A model generated the notes under the pieces. That model worked only from the letters and a program-made list of their open reading frames with translations. It searched no databases and had not been told where the DNA came from. A program made the translations under genes and the position numbers. A stretch of 64,000 bases of DNA from Cellulosimicrobium sp. ES-005 (GTDB lineage Bacteria; Actinomycetota; Actinomycetes; Actinomycetales; Cellulomonadaceae), in contig NZ_CP159290.1 of NCBI RefSeq assembly GCF_040448685.1, positions 4,464,001 to 4,528,000 of the forward strand. Direction: 5' to 3'. Each line of letters begins with the position of its first letter. Position 1 is the stretch's first letter. Below are positions 26,825 to 34,052 of this stretch, piece by piece.

Positions 26825-27696
26825 GCGGCTGCCCTCCCGAGGAGGCCGGTGGGACGGACGAGGAGCACGAGCGCGAGCAGCAGCACGACGATGAGGTCGC
26901 CGTAGCCGAGGTAGTAGTTCGCGAACTGCTGGAGGACCGCGACGAGCACGGAGGCGACCGCGGCGCCGGTCAGCGAGCCGAGCCCGCCGATGACCGTGAC
27001 GATGAACGCGAAGATGAGCAGCGACCCGCCGAGGTGCGGCGAGACGTAGCCGAAGTACTGCGAGGCGAGGACCCCGCCGAGGCCCGCGGCGGCGCCGCCG
27101 AGGGCGAACACGAGCGTGAACGCCTTGCGCACGTCGATGCCGAGCGCCGTGACCATGGACCGGTTCTCGACGCCCGCGCGGATGATGAGGCCGTAACGCG
27201 TGCGCTGGAGGAAGAGCACGATCGCGCCGAGCACGAGAACCGCGGCGCCGATCGCGACGAAGCGGTCGTTGGGGATCGGCGCGCCCGCGAGGTCGGTCGT
27301 GCCCTTGAGCCACGCGGGACCGGAGATGAATTCGGGGTCCGAGCCCCACATGCCCTCGAACAGCGCGACGGAGGCGAGCGAGAGCCCGACCGTGACGAGC
27401 ACCTGCTCGATGTGCCGCTCGTAGAGCGGGCGGATGAGCAGGAGCTCGGTGAGCGCCGCGGCCCCCGCCCCGACGACGGCCCCGGCGAGCAGCGAGAGCG
27501 CGAAGACGCCCCACGAGTCCGCGCCGAGCGAGCGCGCGACGAACCAGCCGCCGAACGCGCCGAGCGTGAGGAACGACCCGTGCGCGAAGTTGAGGACGCC
27601 CATGAGCCCGTAGATGAGCGACAGGCCCGACGCGACGAGGAAGTACAGCGCCCCGAGGCCGAGCCCCGTGACGAGGAGGAGGACGATCGTGCTCAT
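26821..27696 (-). CDS. livH: Liv-type ABC importer permease LivH
   Basis: The first membrane subunit of the importer. It has 291 residues and about 8 transmembrane segments. It opens LVTGLGLGALYFLVASGLSLIYGLMGVLNFAHGSFLTLGA, the classic LivH N-terminus. GLGGVLASQYFGYVSPHLGG and TVIGGLGSLTGAAVASVLVA lie in the C-terminal half. The gene overlaps livF upstream and livM downstream by four bases. It forms the translocation pathway with LivM and is energised by LivG and LivF. Confidence 0.94.
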   Translation of the reverse strand: MSTIVLLLVTGLGLGALYFLVASGLSLIYGLMGVLNFAHGSFLTLGAFGGWFVARSLGADSWGVFALSLLAGAVVGAGAAALTELLLIRPLYERHIEQVLVTVGLSLASVALFEGMWGSDPEFISGPAWLKGTTDLAGAPIPNDRFVAIGAAVLVLGAIVLFLQRTRYGLIIRAGVENRSMVTALGIDVRKAFTLVFALGGAAAGLGGVLASQYFGYVSPHLGGSLLIFAFIVTVIGGLGSLTGAAVASVLVAVLQQFANYYLGYGDLIVVLLLALVLLVRPTGLLGRAAA

Positions 27697-28472
27697 CGGG
27701 CCGCAGCCCCTTCGTTCTCGTGGTGGTCGACCTCGGCGTGCACGCCGAGGAGCTGCTGGACGCGGTCGGGGTCGTCGAGGAGCTCGCGCGCCGGGCCCGT
27801 GTGCACGACGCGGCCCGCGTCGATCACGACGACGCGCTCGGCGAGCCGCTCGATGACCTCGAGGTTCTGCTCGACGAGCAGGATCGGGACCGTGCGGGCC
27901 GCCTCGGCGAGCGCGTCCGACACCTCGCCGACGATCCGGGGCGCGAGGCCCTTGGTGGGCTCGTCGACGAGGAGCAGGCGGTTGGCGTTGAGCAGGGCGC
28001 GCGCGAGCGACACCATCTGCTGCTGACCGCCCGAGAGGGTGCCCGCGCGCTGGGCGGCGCGCTGGACGAGGTCCGGGAAGAGCTCCGCGACGAGCTCGCG
28101 CCGCGGGTGCGCGTCGCGCTCCGCGAGCCGCAGGTTCTCCGCGACCGTGAGCCCGGCGAACACCTCGCGGTCCTCGGGCACGTACCCGACGCCGCGGCGC
28201 ACGATCCGGTCCGTGCGCTCGCCGTCGACCCGCTCGCCCGCGAGCCGCACCTCGCCCCGGCGCTCGATGAGGCCGAGCACGGCCTTGAGGGTCGACGTCT
28301 TGCCGACGCCGTTGCGGCCCAGCACGGCGGTGACGCCCGTGGCCGGGACGGAGAACGTCACGTCCTCGACGACCTGCTGCCCCGCGATGCGCGCGGACAG
28401 CCCGCGCACCTCGAGGACGGGCACGTCGGCCGTCGCTCCGGTCCGGTCCGTGAGGTTCCTGCCGGCGCTCAT
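27693..28472 (-). CDS. livF: Liv-type ABC importer ATPase LivF
   Basis: An ATP-binding subunit of 259 residues. Walker A is GRNGVGKTST near residue 54. The signature is LSGGQQQMVSLARAL near 150. Walker B is LLLVDEPTKGLAP near 172. The H-loop region is PILLVEQNLE. The short LivF-type C-terminus (VHTGPARELLDDPDRVQQLLGV) is present. It pairs with LivG to drive import. The start ATG 28472 overlaps the livG stop. Confidence 0.94.
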   Translation of the reverse strand: MSAGRNLTDRTGATADVPVLEVRGLSARIAGQQVVEDVTFSVPATGVTAVLGRNGVGKTSTLKAVLGLIERRGEVRLAGERVDGERTDRIVRRGVGYVPEDREVFAGLTVAENLRLAERDAHPRRELVAELFPDLVQRAAQRAGTLSGGQQQMVSLARALLNANRLLLVDEPTKGLAPRIVGEVSDALAEAARTVPILLVEQNLEVIERLAERVVVIDAGRVVHTGPARELLDDPDRVQQLLGVHAEVDHHENEGAAAR

Positions 28473-29245
28473 GCTGCCTCTCCTGCCGTGACGCCGAGGT
28501 AGGCGCTCTGCACCGTCGGGTCCGCCATGACGGCGTCGGGGGTGTCGCACGCGAGCAGCTCGCCGTGGTGCATGACGGCGACGCGGTCCACGAGCCCGAG
28601 CACGACGTCCATGTGGTGCTCGACCATGAGGACGGTGCAGCCGGTCGCGTGCAGGTCGCGGATGACCTCGACGAGCCCGGGCACGTCGGCCGACGAGACG
28701 CCCGCCATGGGCTCGTCGAGCAGCACGACCCGCGGCTCCGTCGCGAGGAGCACCGCGATCTCGAGCTTGCGCTTGTCGCCGTGCGACAGGTCCCCGGCCG
28801 CGACGTCGGCGCGGCGCGTGAGCCCCACGGTCTCGAGGTGCCGGTTCGCCTCCCGCGTCGCGGCGTCGCCGCGGCGCGGGAAGCGCAGCACGGACAGGGC
28901 GCCGCCGAGGCGCCCCTGCGCGGCGAGCCGCACGTTCTCCCGGACGCTCAGGCGCGGGAACAGGCTCGACGTCTGGAACGTGCGGCCCAGCCCGGCGCGG
29001 GCGCGCGCCGCCACCGAGGTGGTCGTCACGTCCGTTCCCGCGAGGAGCACCGACCCGCTCGTCGGGCGGTGGATCCCCGACACCAGGTTGAAGAGCGTCG
29101 TCTTGCCCGCGCCGTTCGGCCCGATCACCCCGAGCATCTCGCCCTGCCCGACGGCGAGGCTCACGCCCTGGAGGATGCGCGCGCCGCCGATCTGGAGGCC
29201 GAGGCCGCGGACCTCGAGCGCGGGGAGGGCGTGCGGCTCGCCCAC
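28469..29245 (-). CDS. livG: Liv-type ABC importer ATPase LivG
   Basis: An ATP-binding subunit of 258 residues. Walker A is GPNGAGKTTLFNLVSG near residue 42. TFQTSSLFPRLSVRENV, a LivG-type Q-loop region, follows. The signature segment is GDLSHGDKRKLEIAVLLA, where the usual LSYG appears as LSHG. Walker B is VVLLDEPMAGVS. The H-loop is LMVEHHMDVVLGLVDRV. GTG start at 29245, one base after the livK stop codon. Confidence 0.94.
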   Translation of the reverse strand: MGEPHALPALEVRGLGLQIGGARILQGVSLAVGQGEMLGVIGPNGAGKTTLFNLVSGIHRPTSGSVLLAGTDVTTTSVAARARAGLGRTFQTSSLFPRLSVRENVRLAAQGRLGGALSVLRFPRRGDAATREANRHLETVGLTRRADVAAGDLSHGDKRKLEIAVLLATEPRVVLLDEPMAGVSSADVPGLVEVIRDLHATGCTVLMVEHHMDVVLGLVDRVAVMHHGELLACDTPDAVMADPTVQSAYLGVTAGEAA

Positions 29246-29246
29246 G

Positions 29247-30461
29247 TCAGCCCGCCTCGGCCGGCGCGACGTCGTCGCCCGGCACCTCGGTGACGAGCTC
29301 GGGGATCCAGGCGTCGCCGTCGGCCACGAGCTTGACCTGGTACATCGGCTGGATCAGCGCGTGGTCGGACGCGCGGACCGTCGTCGTGCCCTTGGGGCCG
29401 TCGAAGCTCCAGCCCTCGAGCGCGTCGACCATGGCGTCGACGTCGTCGCCGCCCTCCTCGATCGCGTGGACGATCATCTGGGCCGCGACGAAGCCGTCGG
29501 GCGTGAAGAGGTCCGCCTGCTTGTCGGTTGCCTCGACCGACGCGAGCATCGCGGCCTCGACCTCGGTGCCCGCCGCGCCGGGGAAGTAGTGGTTGAGGAA
29601 GTCGACCTTGCTCGCCGCGGCGCCGTACGCGCCGTAGGTGGCGACGTCGCCGAGGCCGGTGACGACCGTCGTCGAGTCGAGCACGCCCTGCTGGTCGAGG
29701 CCCTGCCACATCGCGCCCGACGTCGCCCCGGCCCACGCGACGAACACGAGGTCGGGCGCGGCGTCGACGATCTGGTGCGCGAACGGCGTGAACTCCGTCG
29801 CGTCCTCGGGCACGAGCACGCTCGTCACCTCGGCGCCCTGCGCGCCGAGGACCGCCTCGACCGCGGCGAGGTTGCCCTGGCCGAACGCGTTGTCCTGCGC
29901 GAACACGACGACCTTCGCGCCGTCGGGGTCGACGAACGTCCCCGCCGTCGCGACGTCCTGGAGCGACTGGCGCCCCGAGCGGAACGTGTAGTCGTTGATG
30001 CCCGTGAGCGCGTCGACCGCGGCGGGGCCGGAGATGTAGAGGACCTTGTTCTGCTCGGCCTGCTCGGCGAGCTTGAGCGCCACGCCGGACACGACCGTGC
30101 CGCCGAGGATCTGGTAGCCCTTGCCGATGAGGTCCTTGGCCTGGCCGACCGCCTTGTCCGGGTCGCCGCCGTCGTCGTGGAACGTCACGTTGACGGGCCG
30201 GCCGTCGACCTCGCCCGTGCCGTCGGTCGCGTAGTCGAGGCCCGCCTGGAAGCCCTCGTAGTAGGCCTCGCCGTAGGCCGCGAGCGGCCCGGTCTTGGAG
30301 TAGATGATGCCGACGTCGACGGGGTCGGCGCTCGCGCTGCTCTCGCTTCCGGTCGTGTCGCCGCCGGTCGCGTCGGTCGGCGCGCACGCGGCGAGCACGA
30401 GGCTCGCGGCCGCGAGCGCGGCGACGGCGAGTGCCGGCCGCTGGGACTTCTTCGTCCGCAT
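29247..30461 (-). CDS. livK: Liv-type ABC importer substrate-binding lipoprotein
   Basis: The periplasmic-binding-protein component, anchored as a lipoprotein outside the membrane. The 404-residue precursor has a basic N-terminus and a hydrophobic signal, with lipobox SLVLAAC at about residue 26. A ligand-binding family 6 (Leu/Ile/Val-type) domain begins VDVGIIYSKTGPLAAYGEAYYEGFQAGLDYA. It is the first gene of the 13-gene operon and has a recognisable promoter upstream. Its substrate specificity decides what the operon imports. Context suggests a short carboxylate or hydroxy-acid derivative rather than leucine, but this is inference. Confidence 0.93.
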   Translation of the reverse strand: MRTKKSQRPALAVAALAAASLVLAACAPTDATGGDTTGSESSASADPVDVGIIYSKTGPLAAYGEAYYEGFQAGLDYATDGTGEVDGRPVNVTFHDDGGDPDKAVGQAKDLIGKGYQILGGTVVSGVALKLAEQAEQNKVLYISGPAAVDALTGINDYTFRSGRQSLQDVATAGTFVDPDGAKVVVFAQDNAFGQGNLAAVEAVLGAQGAEVTSVLVPEDATEFTPFAHQIVDAAPDLVFVAWAGATSGAMWQGLDQQGVLDSTTVVTGLGDVATYGAYGAAASKVDFLNHYFPGAAGTEVEAAMLASVEATDKQADLFTPDGFVAAQMIVHAIEEGGDDVDAMVDALEGWSFDGPKGTTTVRASDHALIQPMYQVKLVADGDAWIPELVTEVPGDDVAPAEAG

Positions 30462-30531
30462 GACTTCGCCCTTCGTTGGGTGGTCCTGGGGGAGCGCCGC
30501 TCAAACATGAGAGGCGATTCAGGTTGCGGGA

Positions 30532-30561
30532 ATCATGGATCCACGACCGACGCGGTGTCAA
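30532..30561 (-). promoter_or_regulatory. Promoter of the livK operon
   Basis: On the minus strand, TTGACA (30561-30556) is followed after 18 bases by CATGAT (30537-30532). This is a good sigma-70-type match in a GC-rich setting. Transcription would start about 60-65 bases before the livK ATG. Confidence 0.6.
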
Positions 30562-30740
30562 CCCGCGCCGGTCACGATCCGGCTACGGCGCCGACGAAGG
30601 AGCCCACCATGGACGACGAGACGCACTCTTCTGCGCGGGGAGGCACCGTGCCGCCGCAAGGTCGCGACGACCTGCCGAGCGGGACCCTTCAGGTGCCGAA
30701 CCCGGGGTCACGGGCGAGCTGGGCCGCAGACGTCGCCCAC

Positions 30741-30785
30741 GACCCCGGGTTCCGGCGGCCCGCGGGAGAACCGGGACCCCGGGTC
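30741..30785. terminator. Imperfect hairpin downstream of nhaA
   Basis: GACCCCGGGT at 30741-30750 pairs with ACCCCGGGTC at 30776-30785 with one mismatch, and further GC pairs lie inside. It is 16 to 60 bases past the nhaA stop codon. Confidence 0.4.
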
Positions 30786-30800
30786 GGCGGGAGGGTCGCG

Positions 30801-32111
30801 TCAGTGCTCGAGGCGGTCCTTCTCGTCGCCGATGTGGTCGACGACGTCGTCCGGGAGGTCGTCGAGGTTCATGTCGTTCGTGCGAGCGCGCCGGGCGTCC
30901 CAGCGCAGCGCGACCGCCGCGAGGGCGGCGGCGATCGTCGACGCCGCGAGGACGGCGATCTTCGCCGCGTCGGTGTGCGTCGAGTCCGGGAACGACAGCT
31001 CCGCGATGAGGAGCGACACGGTGAACCCGATCCCGCCCAGCAGGCCGACGGGCAGCAGGTCGCGCACCCCGATGCCGGGCGCCAGGCGCAGCGGGGTGAA
31101 CCGCGTGACGAGCGCCGTCACCCCGAGCACGCCCACGAGCTTGCCCAGCACGAGGCCGAGCACGATCGCGAGGACGACCGGCTGGCCGAGGACGTCGCCC
31201 CCGCCGCCGACGAACGTCACGCCCGCGGCGAAGAACGCGAACACGGGCAGGGCGATCCCCTGGGAGAACGGGCGCAGGGCGTGCTCGAACCGGTGCGTGC
31301 GCGACTCGGTCTCGCCGTGCACCACGAGCGCCGGGACGGTGAAGCCGAGCAGGACGCCCGCGATCGTCGCGTGCACGCCGGACTCGTGGACCAGCACCCA
31401 CGCGACCACCGCGACGGGAACGAGGAGCCACCAGCGCGTGCGCCGCGCCCGGACCAGCACGGCGAACAGCGCGACCGCGACGAGCGCGAGACCGAGGAAC
31501 CCGATGCGCAGGTCGGCCGTGTAGAAGACCGCGATGACGACGATCGCGAGCAGGTCGTCCACGACCGCGAGCGTCAGGAGGAAGGTGCGGATCGCCGTGG
31601 GCAGACCGCGCCCGAAGACGGCGAGCACGCCGAGCGCGAACGCGATGTCCGTCGCCGTCGGGATCGCCCAGCCGTGCAGCGCGCCGCGGTCGCCCGCGAG
31701 CAGCACGACCGCCGTGAAGATCACCGCCGGCACCGCCATGCCGCCGACCGCGGCCAGCATCGGGACCCCGGCCTGGCGCGGGCTCCGCAGGCTGCCCGCC
31801 ACGAACTCCTGCTTGAGCTCGACGCCCACGACGAAGAAGAAGATCGCGAGCAGCCCGTCGGCCGCCCAGGTCTCGAGGCTCAGGTCGAGGTGCAGGGGCA
31901 GGGAGCCGATCGAGGCCGGCCCGACGACCGTCTCCGAGAGGGTCGTGTACGCGTCCCGCCACGGGGAGTTCGCCCACAGCAGCGCGAGCAGCGCCGCGCC
32001 GATGAGCAGCGCGCCGCCCGTCGTCTCCCGGCTCACCCACCGGCGGAAGCGCACGCGGGTCGACGGGCGGTCGGTGGGGTGGGTGCCGGAGGGCGGGGTG
32101 GCGTGGGTCAT
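30801..32111 (-). CDS. nhaA: Na+/H+ antiporter NhaA
   Basis: Exchanges sodium or lithium for protons to control pH and sodium. The 436-residue protein has about 12 transmembrane segments. The ion-binding aspartate pair is in LTLAVVDDLLAIVVIAVFY (near residue 170). GWAIPTATDIAFALGVLAVFG and FFFVVGVELKQEFVAGSL are conserved NhaA blocks. A charged C-terminal tail (DDLPDDVVDHIGDEKDRLEH) follows. The start at ATG 32111 gives the usual N-terminus before FRRWVSRETTGGALLIGAA. It is monocistronic and has no linked regulator. Confidence 0.95.
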   Translation of the reverse strand: MTHATPPSGTHPTDRPSTRVRFRRWVSRETTGGALLIGAALLALLWANSPWRDAYTTLSETVVGPASIGSLPLHLDLSLETWAADGLLAIFFFVVGVELKQEFVAGSLRSPRQAGVPMLAAVGGMAVPAVIFTAVVLLAGDRGALHGWAIPTATDIAFALGVLAVFGRGLPTAIRTFLLTLAVVDDLLAIVVIAVFYTADLRIGFLGLALVAVALFAVLVRARRTRWWLLVPVAVVAWVLVHESGVHATIAGVLLGFTVPALVVHGETESRTHRFEHALRPFSQGIALPVFAFFAAGVTFVGGGGDVLGQPVVLAIVLGLVLGKLVGVLGVTALVTRFTPLRLAPGIGVRDLLPVGLLGGIGFTVSLLIAELSFPDSTHTDAAKIAVLAASTIAAALAAVALRWDARRARTNDMNLDDLPDDVVDHIGDEKDRLEH

Positions 32112-32291
32112 CGTGCTCCCGGGGTCGGTGTCGCGTCGCACGGCCCGCGGACGCGACACCGTGGCCGACCAGACTTCCCGGCACACCGTCCTCGATTCTA
32201 CGGGGGCATACCCCGCGCGGCCGACGTGCCCGGCTCGCGATCATCCTCCCGGGCGACGTCGCGTGCGGCCAGCGCACGTGAGGATCGGCGG

Positions 32292-33260
32292 GTGCCCGAC
32301 GCCGTCCCCCGCCCCGCGCCCGACCCCACCCCCGCAGAGCTCACCGACTCCGCCCCGACGCCGTCCCCGCCCCCGACCCCGACGCCCGCCCCGATCCCGT
32401 CCCCGGACCGGACGGCGTCGCCGGACGTGCCGACGGTCGTCGGACCCACGGCGCTCGACCGCCGGCTCCTGTGGGGCGGGTCGCCGGTCCTCGGGGCGCT
32501 GCTCGCGTACGGGGCGCTCCACCTCGCCGGATGGATGGCGGGGCTGCCGTGGGCGCCGTTCCAGGGTCTCGCGCGCGTCATCGACGAGCTCCTCGGCGAG
32601 CGGGGGACCCTCGGCGTCGCGATCTGCCTCGTCCTCGGGGTCGGTGCCGGGCTCGTGTTCGCCGCGCACGCGGTGCGCGACATCGCGGTCCTGACGCTCG
32701 ACGCCGAGCACGCGACCGTGGCCCTGCGCGACGAGCGCGTCACGCTCGACCGGGACCGCGTCACCGCCGTGCTCGTCGACCGCAAGGACCTCGTCGTGCT
32801 CGGCCGTCGGGCGCCGAGCGCCACCGACCGTCGCGCGTCCACCGCGGTATGTCTCTCGCCCCGCGGTGCCGGCGACGGCACCGGCACCGGCAACCGGGAG
32901 GCTCGCGAGACACCGGTCGTCGAGCTGCTTCACGTCCGCACGGAGCTCGCGACGGCCCGTCTCGCCGCCGCGTTCCGTGCGCACGGCTGGCCGTGGCACG
33001 ACGGCGACCCGTGGGCACAGGAGTTCCGGCGCTGGGTCCCCGGCGACCCCGAGCTCCCGCCGAGCGCCGACGCCGTCTTGCGCGCCCGCGCGGCGATGCT
33101 CCAGGCCGACAAGACGTCCGACGCCGCCGACCTGCGCCGCGAGCTCGCCCGCCTCGACGTCGTCGTGCGCGACGTCGACAAGATCCAGCACTGGCGCCGA
33201 GCCACCGCCCCGAGAGAGGACCCCGGTCCCGTGAGCGAGAGCTCCGGCAGCGCGAGGTAG
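32292..33260 (+). CDS. YqeB-family membrane protein
   Basis: A 322-residue protein. A proline/threonine-rich N-terminus (about 1-50) is followed by two hydrophobic segments (near 65-85 and 110-130). A PH-like domain follows (LTLDAEHATVALRDERVTLDRDRVTAVLVDRKDLVVLG). The C-terminal domain matches the actinobacterial YqeB pattern: AAFRAHGWPWHDGDPWAQEFRRWVPGDPELPPSADAVLRARA, then RELARLDVVVRDVDKIQHWR. Function is unknown. The GTG start at 32292 is the best guess; the upstream frame is open. The stop codon TAG lies inside the repeat GCGAGGTAGAG, so the last residues Ala-Arg are encoded by the repeat. Confidence 0.78.
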   Translation: MPDAVPRPAPDPTPAELTDSAPTPSPPPTPTPAPIPSPDRTASPDVPTVVGPTALDRRLLWGGSPVLGALLAYGALHLAGWMAGLPWAPFQGLARVIDELLGERGTLGVAICLVLGVGAGLVFAAHAVRDIAVLTLDAEHATVALRDERVTLDRDRVTAVLVDRKDLVVLGRRAPSATDRRASTAVCLSPRGAGDGTGTGNREARETPVVELLHVRTELATARLAAAFRAHGWPWHDGDPWAQEFRRWVPGDPELPPSADAVLRARAAMLQADKTSDAADLRRELARLDVVVRDVDKIQHWRRATAPREDPGPVSESSGSAR

Positions 33261-33270
33261 AGCCGTGGTC
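33251..33270 (+). repeat. GAGGTAGAG repeat copy overlapping a stop codon
   Basis: CGCGAGGTAGAGCCGTGGTC is a single copy of the repeat family seen at 10156-10260. It supplies codons GCG AGG TAG, the end of the YqeB-family gene. An inverted near-identical copy ends the island at 34025-34045. Confidence 0.75.
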
Positions 33271-33303
33271 CTGCCCGACGGCGGTCTGGTCACCTTGGGT
33301 GGT

Positions 33304-33397
33304 CGGGGTGGGTGGTGGTGCCGCGTCTACCATCCGCCGCTCGTTCCTCGCGGCTCCCGCCAGGCCCGACCACGACGCGGCACCACCACCCACCCCG
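33304..33397. repeat. Perfect 24-bp inverted repeat with 46-base loop
   Basis: The arms at 33304-33327 and 33374-33397 are exactly complementary over 24 bases (left arm begins CGGGGTGGGTGGTGGTGCCG). They lie about 45 bases past the YqeB-family stop codon. The loop itself contains GC-rich self-complementary bits. Terminator, structured RNA or element ends are all possible. Confidence 0.75.
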
Positions 33398-33780
33398 CCC
33401 GGCGTCGTCTCACCCTGGTCGTCCCTCACCCGGGCGACCGCCCGCGGTGCCGGTCTCGCCGACACGTTCCCGTTGCTGCGTCCGCGTGCAGCGTGACACC
33501 GCACACCTCCGCCCGTCGCGCGCCTCGCGGGCGCCACTGCGCGACTGCGCAGCGGCTGCAGCTGCGGGTCAGGGTCGTGGGTCGTGGGTCGTGGGTCGCG
33601 ACTCGACCTGTTCCTGCGACGTCGCACCGGGCCGTCGCGAGGTCGCCCGGGCCGCACGACGCCACGCCGAGCAGGTCGTCTCGGCCCGACATGAGTGCCG
33701 GACGAGCCAAGGTCGCCTGGTCAGGCTGCCAGGACCACCTGGTCGGCCGGTCGCCGAGCCACAGTGGGCCGACGGCCGAG

Positions 33781-33893
33781 CGGTGGGGGTGGGCTCGGAT
33801 GCGAAGGGGCGTCAGAGCGGCGCTCCTAGAACCCACGCCCGACAGACCAGGGTGACGGCGCCGCAGCCCCGAGCACCGAGCCCACCCCCACCG
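33781..33893. repeat. Perfect 18-bp inverted repeat with structured interior
   Basis: CGGTGGGGGTGGGCTCGG at 33781-33798 pairs exactly with 33876-33893. Inner short pairings such as GGGGC/GCCCC and GTCA/TGAC continue the stem with bulges. This is the kind of layered complementarity expected of a folded RNA rather than a chance palindrome. Confidence 0.6.
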
Positions 33894-33940
33894 CGGACCC
33901 AACCCTGCGCGTCTGAGACCCGACCACGCCCACCTCGGCG

Positions 33941-34045
33941 GACCACAGCTCTACCTCGCGTGACCAGGGCTCTACCTCGCGTGACCCTGGCTCTACCTCG
34001 CGTGACCATGGCTCTACCTCGGCCGACCACGGCTCTAGCTCGGCG
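33941..34045 (-). repeat. Five tandem 21-bp repeats
   Basis: Five consecutive units of the form TGACCANGGCTCTACCTCGCG start at about 33940, 33961, 33982, 34003 and 34024. The last has a T-to-G-type variant (CTCTAGCTC). They are inverted relative to the copy at 33251 and end 7 bases before the DUF1697 stop codon. Units are contiguous without spacers, so this is not a CRISPR array. Confidence 0.85.
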
Positions 34046-34052
34046 GGAGCGG

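Larger units (their letters stand above)
30462..30800. other. Gene-free stretch between livK and nhaA
   Basis: Contains the minus-strand promoter of the livK operon (30532-30561) and an imperfect hairpin downstream of nhaA (30741-30785). It also contains an AAGGAG-preceded ATG at 30609 whose frame runs antisense into nhaA without a nearby stop and has no recognisable domain. I do not call a gene here. Confidence 0.6.
33261..34052. other. 792-base gene-free island with long inverted repeats
   Basis: It lies between two convergent genes. No frame has a recognisable domain. Contents in order: the repeat copy at 33251-33270; a 24-bp perfect inverted repeat (33304-33397); a small CTGCGC-GACT-GCGCAG hairpin (33537-33552); four copies of the heptamer GGGTCGT/C (33572-33599). 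Then come an 18-bp perfect inverted repeat (33781-33893) and five 21-bp tandem repeats (33941-34045). It could be an untranslated 3' region, a structured RNA or a relic of a small mobile element. Confidence 0.6.

Noticed and set aside
30609-30800. Possible small gene starting at an ATG with a good AAGGAG site.
   Set aside because: No stop before running antisense into nhaA and no recognisable domain. The start signal alone is not enough.
28527-33260. A 4.7 kb open plus-strand frame running antisense to livG, livK and nhaA.
   Set aside because: Such long antisense frames are expected at this GC content. The translation is low-complexity and arginine-rich over the antisense parts; only its last 322 codons (from 32292) form a real protein.
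33265-33902. Several 150-200 codon frames in the gene-free island.
   Set aside because: They cross the inverted repeats and heptamer run, show no domains or ribosome sites, and differ in composition from neighbouring proteins.
33941-34045. Tandem 21-bp repeats considered as a CRISPR array.
   Set aside because: Units are contiguous without unique spacers, and no cas genes are present.
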